From the NCBI GenBank assembly GCA_963668655.2, contig CAXXPQ010000004.1:372001-436000 (forward strand): a stretch of 64,000 bases of DNA. Reading direction: 5' to 3'. Below, piece after piece: positions 60,333-64,000 of this stretch. Origin of the DNA: G963668655 sp963668655 (GTDB lineage: Bacteria > Myxococcota_A > SURF-8). Each line of letters starts with the position of its first letter. Within the stretch, counting starts at the first letter, position 1. The notes beneath the pieces were generated by a model. It searched no databases and was not told where the DNA came from. It saw nothing but the letters and a program-made list of their open reading frames with translations. The position numbers and the translations under genes are program-made.

Positions 60333-60496
60333 GAAATCAATTCTGCTATTGGGTTGGAAACTTTGCCGAATTTTTAATTGAAACTATTATAAACCAAGGA
60401 TCTTTGGCAATACGGTGAACAACAGCCATCGTTCCGTTACGGGGGGCTTGTTTTTGGGGAAGCAAGCGGGATCTAATTTTTTAAGGGGGTCGTACC
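60333..60496 (+). promoter_or_regulatory. Long 5' leader of the cold-shock gene
   Basis: About 160 nt of AT-rich, GTTACGGGG-containing leader before the ATG, with AAGGGGGT as ribosome site 7 bp upstream. Cold-shock genes are known to carry long leaders that act as temperature-responsive RNA; I cannot show a specific fold here. Confidence 0.4.
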
Positions 60497-60733
60497 ATGA
60501 GTAGAGAAGTTGGAACAGTCAAGTGGTTCAATGACGCAAAGGGCTATGGATTTATTATCCGATCTTCAGGGGAGGACGTTTTCGTTCATTATTCGGCGAT
60601 CGAGGATTCGGGGTTTCGGACACTTGGAGAGGGCATTCAAGTGGAATTCGAATGCACCCAGGGTCCGAAAGGTCTTCTGGCGAAAAGTGTCGTGAAGTCA
60701 GATGCCCCGCCGGAAAAGGAGCACACGATCTAG
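60497..60733 (+). CDS. Cold-shock protein (CspA family)
   Basis: A 78 aa single-domain RNA/ssDNA chaperone. GTVKWFNDAKGYGFI (RNP1) and DVFVHYSAI (RNP2) are both complete, with conserved aromatic residues; the rest of the OB fold follows (GFRTLGEGIQVEFECTQGPK). Slightly longer than the usual 66-70 aa because of a short acidic tail. Own promoter, leader and terminator, so a monocistronic unit. Confidence 0.96.
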   Translation: MSREVGTVKWFNDAKGYGFIIRSSGEDVFVHYSAIEDSGFRTLGEGIQVEFECTQGPKGLLAKSVVKSDAPPEKEHTI

Positions 60734-60763
60734 GCAGTAACCATCCCCAATTGGTTCCCCGCC

Positions 60764-60802
60764 AGCCGCCGTCTTTCATTGTAAAGACGGCGGCTTTGTT
60801 TT
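60764..60802 (+). terminator. Terminator after the cold-shock gene
   Basis: A perfect 13 bp stem (AGCCGCCGTCTTT with AAAGACGGCGGCT), 6 nt loop, followed by TTGTTTT, 31 bp after the stop. Confidence 0.93.
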
Positions 60803-60851
60803 ATGATGCGCCGACGTTCGACCTTTCAACCCCGAAAGCGAAAGGATCGCG

Positions 60852-61394
60852 ATGAAACTCTCCATCGGCATTCAAGAACTGACGAGTCCCCTGGGACGTC
60901 TCTGGCTGGCCGGTTCGGAAAACGGACTCGCCCTTTTGGATTTCCGTAAGAACAAGCGGGATTTCCTGATCCGATGCAAAAACCGCTTTCCAGACGCTCG
61001 AATCGAGGACGGAAACGATATCACGATCCGGGCGGCCGAATGGATCGAGGCGTATTTCAAGGGCGCACGGCCGTCTCTCGACCGCCTCTCGTTCGATCTG
61101 TCCGGGACGGACTTTCAGTGCGCCGTCTGGCGCGTCCTGCAAGGCATTCCCTTCGGTGAAGTAATGACTTACGGCGAAGTCGCCCGAGCCGCCGGTATCG
61201 GATCCGCCCGCGCCGTGGGCCAGGCCGTGGGAAAAAATCCCGTCCCGCTCCTGATTCCCTGCCATCGGGTCGTGGCCGCCAACGGCGGACTGGGAGGCTT
61301 TTCCTCCGGCCTGGAAATCAAGATCGCCCTGTTGCGCCTGGAAGGCTTGCGGGTGGATCCGGCCCGGGGCCGATACGCCCGGGAGTCGGATTGA
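60852..61394 (+). CDS. ogt: Methylated-DNA--protein-cysteine methyltransferase
   Basis: A 180 aa suicide repair protein that removes methyl groups from O6-methylguanine. The active site PCHRV holds C137; around it lie FQCAVWRVLQGIPFGEVMTY (helix-turn-helix with Arg finger region) and VAANGGLGGFSSGLEIK. The Ada-like regulatory domain is absent. Length fits Ogt (about 170-190 aa). It follows the cold-shock terminator by 50 bp and is transcribed separately. Confidence 0.95.
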   Translation: MKLSIGIQELTSPLGRLWLAGSENGLALLDFRKNKRDFLIRCKNRFPDARIEDGNDITIRAAEWIEAYFKGARPSLDRLSFDLSGTDFQCAVWRVLQGIPFGEVMTYGEVARAAGIGSARAVGQAVGKNPVPLLIPCHRVVAANGGLGGFSSGLEIKIALLRLEGLRVDPARGRYARESD

Positions 61395-61511
61395 AAAGGA
61401 ACCGCGCCCGGATCAAAGGATTCCGAGCGCGGCAGGGAGGAGGAGAAAGAGAAGCACGTGTTGGAAAGAGCAGGTTGCTCGGCGAGCCGGGGGAGTCACC
61501 CCCTTGGAATA

Positions 61512-63515
61512 TCACTCGCCGGGGAGGGAAGCGTCTCCATCGACATCACCGTCCAGCGAATAGCTCGTGGCCAGATGATCCCGGTATTCTTCCATCAAAT
61601 TCGCGATCTCCAGAACCTCGGCGTCGTTGCCCAGATCCTCGGCCGCAATGCGTAGCCAGGCGGCAAGGCCCAGGGCGGTTTCGTAAGCGCCCTCGAATTC
61701 ACTCGACTTCACCAGGTAGCCGATGACGATCAACGCCTTGGCGTAAGTGACAATGACATCCGCCTTACGCAGCTGCGTGGCGTCGGCGGTCACCGCATCG
61801 CCTAGGGTCATCTCGATTTCATCGCTCATCGCAGCCCGGGTGATGGGATCCTGATAATCCACCCGCGCCTTGATGGTATCCTCGACCATGGCCAGAGACG
61901 GATCGCAGGTCTGCACGATCTGGTGGTAACTCATGGCGTCGTTGGGGCTCAGGTGCTGGGGCTCCACTTCCTCGGGGTTCTCGGAGTATTCCTCGCCATG
62001 AAACTCCTTCATGCCGAAGTACCAGGGCAGGGTCAGTTCCATCCGTACGTCCCGGGCGGCCAATTCAAGATTGGACAGGAAACGTTGCGGATCTCCAAAC
62101 ATGCGCCGGGCTTCCTCGGCAGTATCCACGTACAGGTACGCCCCCTTGCCCGCGTCCGTGATTTCGTTCATCAGGTCTTCATTGAAGTAGAAGGCGTTTT
62201 CGTCCACGCCGACACCCACCATGTAAATGCCCTCGCCGTTGCTGTCGTCGGCCTCGGCGGCGATGAGATCGATATCCGTGATCCCCGTGTTGGCCCCGCC
62301 ATCGGAAATCAACACCACCCGGTTGATGCGATTGGGATTGAAATTGTCCCGGGCGAGTTCATAGGCCCGCACCAGTCCGCCGTGCAGATCGGTGCTGCCG
62401 CCGGAATCGAGGCCGTTGATGATGGACAACAGATGGGGATCGTTGGGCTGTTGAACCTGATAACCATCCAGAATCACGCTTTGACTGCTGCTCCACTCCA
62501 CAATGCTGACCACGTCGCCTTCTTTCAACGAGGAAGCGGTGGCGCGGCAGATTTCACGAACCATTTCGATGGGATGGCCGCTCATGGAGCCGGAGGTGTC
62601 CAGAGAGAAGACGATATTGATGGGGCGCCTTTCGGCCGGATCGATCTTGCGCCCCTGGGCGTACAGCAACAAGGTGAATTCCCCGGAATCCGCATCCGTG
62701 CGCCGCATCTGGAGTCCCACGGCGGCGGGTTTGTCGGCGGGGTTGTCGTAGGCCAGGCTGTAATAATTCAGAAACTCGTAAATCCGCACCTGGTTGGGGT
62801 AGACGATGCCGCCCTCCCGGATGATGGCCCGGGCGAAAATGGGCGAGGCCATGGAGTTGGAATCGTCGTTCGACATGTAGAGCACGACGGGTTCCCGTTC
62901 CACGGGGCAGTCCAGCCGAGCGCTGCGCTCCGGATCCTCGATGGCATAGCAATCCACGTCTCCGTCCGGTTCCTCGCAGCGGGTGCCGCCCGGACAGGCG
63001 ATCTGTTCTTCCTTGGGCATCTGGCAGCCGGGATGCTCCGGATCTTCCACCAGCGTGCAGACCGTCATGTAAGCGGTATCCTCGTCGCACCAGGCGGGCG
63101 CGGCGCATGGCTCGTAATCGGGGCAGGGATCCGGAATGCACTGACCGCTGTCGCAGATTTCTCCCGCGCCGCAATCCGAATCCGAAGTGCAGGTGTATTC
63201 GACTTCGCCATCCGGAGGCGGGGCGTCGCCGTCCGCCAGACCGCTCCAGGTTTCATCTCCCTCGCCATATGGATCCTCATTGCCGTTATCTCCGCTCCTC
63301 TCCCCGCCCGGAGGGGTAAAGTCCGGCTTTTCCCAGGACGCATCCCCGAAATCCAGGGGAGTGCCGCCGTTCGATGTGGAGTCGTCGCCATCGGCGGTTT
63401 TGTTCGGATCGTCGCCGGTTTCGTGCAGATAATCCTCGGCGTCGGAACAGGCCAGCGGGAGCAAAATGAAAAGCAAAAGGATACCGGACATTCCGATCCA
63501 TGTCTTTTTATTCAT
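61512..63515 (-). CDS. VWA-domain lipoprotein with DGD and Cys-rich parts
   Basis: A 667 aa lipoprotein: lipobox LLPLAC (Cys near residue 23), an Asp/Gly-rich stalk (to about residue 105), a Cys-rich EGF-like section (CTSDSDCGAGEICDSGQC, about 110-130), then a von Willebrand A-type domain (about 300-470). The metal-ion-dependent adhesion site is intact, DTSGSMSG with a later Thr (GGSTDLHG) and Asp (ISDGGANTG). The C-terminal part resembles the YfbK/DUF3520 tail (VSIVEWSS, FGDPQRFL, DVRMELTLP). Surface-exposed protein binder, by family. Same DGD class as the giant lipoprotein. Confidence 0.88.
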   Translation of the reverse strand: MNKKTWIGMSGILLLFILLPLACSDAEDYLHETGDDPNKTADGDDSTSNGGTPLDFGDASWEKPDFTPPGGERSGDNGNEDPYGEGDETWSGLADGDAPPPDGEVEYTCTSDSDCGAGEICDSGQCIPDPCPDYEPCAAPAWCDEDTAYMTVCTLVEDPEHPGCQMPKEEQIACPGGTRCEEPDGDVDCYAIEDPERSARLDCPVEREPVVLYMSNDDSNSMASPIFARAIIREGGIVYPNQVRIYEFLNYYSLAYDNPADKPAAVGLQMRRTDADSGEFTLLLYAQGRKIDPAERRPINIVFSLDTSGSMSGHPIEMVREICRATASSLKEGDVVSIVEWSSSQSVILDGYQVQQPNDPHLLSIINGLDSGGSTDLHGGLVRAYELARDNFNPNRINRVVLISDGGANTGITDIDLIAAEADDSNGEGIYMVGVGVDENAFYFNEDLMNEITDAGKGAYLYVDTAEEARRMFGDPQRFLSNLELAARDVRMELTLPWYFGMKEFHGEEYSENPEEVEPQHLSPNDAMSYHQIVQTCDPSLAMVEDTIKARVDYQDPITRAAMSDEIEMTLGDAVTADATQLRKADVIVTYAKALIVIGYLVKSSEFEGAYETALGLAAWLRIAAEDLGNDAEVLEIANLMEEYRDHLATSYSLDGDVDGDASLPGE

Positions 63516-63776
63516 GGTCTCATCCTTTCCCTCGTTTTGAAAGTATCGGCGCTCCTTTTCAAATGCAAGGATTGTGCCATATCATTGTCCGTGTAATTCC
63601 AAATACTTGCAGAATCGCTCGCCACGGAGACGTTGGATTTCCTTGACAACCCTGACATTTTTGTCCTGTTTTTTCCACGGCGGGAAAAAATATTCCCCCG
63701 AAGCATCCGTAAGCCGCGCCAACCCCCGCCCCCGTCGAATTGTCGAAATGTCGAAAAAAACGAACGGAAACCGGGA
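63516..63776. other. Gap between the VWA lipoprotein and add
   Basis: 261 bp with no gene. A TTGACA at 63642-63647 lies on the plus strand without an open frame downstream, and the CCACGG/CCGTGG-type AT-flanked region near 63670-63700 may be a weak hairpin. Confidence 0.3.
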
Positions 63777-64000
63777 TCAGAAGTCCCGCTTCATCCCGAA
63801 ATCCGGGTTGTAGTAGCGGTCCAGTTCCAGTTCCTCGCGCATGCGTTGCAAATAACCTTTGCGCACGGCATAGGGCTGGAACATGGATTTGAAGCCGTTC
63901 ATGATGATGGACTTGATGTCGAACTCGTTCAGGTTGAACGTTTCCTGCGCCAGCCAGAGTTCATCCGTCACCGTGGTCATGCTCACCAGGCGATTGTCGG
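63777..64000 (-). CDS. add: Adenosine deaminase family protein, only the C-terminal end
   Basis: The last about 74 residues of a protein whose N-terminal part lies beyond the window edge. The end DNRLVSMTTVTDELWLA followed by NEFDIKSIIMNGFKSMF matches the C-terminal part of adenosine deaminases (the TDNRLxSxTTLTxEL layout after the last active-site Asp, and the NGFKSxF helix). The catalytic HxH and Glu motifs are not in the window. Assignment by these motifs only. Confidence 0.72.
   Translation of the reverse strand, partial: DNRLVSMTTVTDELWLAQETFNLNEFDIKSIIMNGFKSMFQPYAVRKGYLQRMREELELDRYYNPDFGMKRDF

Noticed and set aside
63642..63680. Plus-strand promoter (TTGACA) in front of an unknown gene
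   Set aside because: No open frame of coding character follows on that strand up to the add gene end.

Overview
The window is a 64 kb piece of a GC-rich, double-membraned (Gram-negative) bacterial chromosome. Envelope genes support this: apolipoprotein N-acyltransferase (lnt), prolipoprotein diacylglyceryl transferase (lgt), an RND/MFP/OMF efflux operon and many Sec-lipoproteins. Several secreted Cys-rich proteins end in a Gly/Cys motif, a hydrophobic stretch and Arg, as in MYXO-CTERM-like sorting tails. Lipoproteins open with Asp-Gly-Asp-Thr runs behind the lipobox. Both traits suggest a deltaproteobacterial or Myxococcota-like lineage, probably poorly sampled; I cannot name the organism. 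Promoters are easy to see: many genes follow a near-consensus sigma70 box pair spaced by 16-18 bp.

Layout. 1-14.7 kb is housekeeping: ybeY (cut by the window edge), lnt, a RecF/SMC-like ATPase, an ECF sigma/anti-sigma pair, a lone receiver protein, a secreted protein coupled to a matrixin-type protease, a compact RNase R, a GT2 glycosyltransferase, tRNA-Arg(CCT), an HU/IHF protein, a small lipoprotein, miaB and pssA. 15-22.3 kb is one gene for a giant (about 2430 aa) surface lipoprotein with four 395-398 aa lamin-tail-domain modules. 22.4-27.9 kb holds a polysaccharide pyruvyl transferase-like gene, a membrane-anchored unknown, a GT-C glycosyltransferase and trmB. 28-32.7 kb is a tightly packed minus-strand operon: HEAT-repeat protein, mtaB, rnc, yjbQ, Cys-rich secreted protein. 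32.8-39.6 kb holds PilZ, lgt, a small coiled-coil protein, a lipase-like hydrolase, a hot-dog lyase resembling 3-aminobutyryl-CoA ammonia-lyase, a second GT-C protein and a secreted thermonuclease.

39.6-48.6 kb is an accessory island with lower GC. It holds a three-gene minus-strand set (YhcG/DUF1016 PDDEXK nuclease, a 609 aa protein with a C-terminal HEPN-like RNase motif, a GIY-YIG protein), a complete 906 bp IS5-family element with 3 bp target duplication, a cluster of TGCATCA/TGATGCA words, a decayed Rhs gene with its C-terminal tip and a possible immunity gene, an XRE regulator and a frameshifted DGD lipoprotein. The nuclease set is the best candidate for an undescribed (defence-like) system, but this rests on domain recognition by eye and gene context.

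48.6-64 kb returns to chromosomal content: a KamA-family radical SAM protein, a START-domain protein, an RND efflux operon with its TetR regulator and a perfect 10+10 bp palindromic operator, wecB coupled to a nucleotidyltransferase-like gene, a cold-shock protein with a long leader, ogt, a VWA-domain lipoprotein and the C-terminal end of adenosine deaminase (cut by the window edge).
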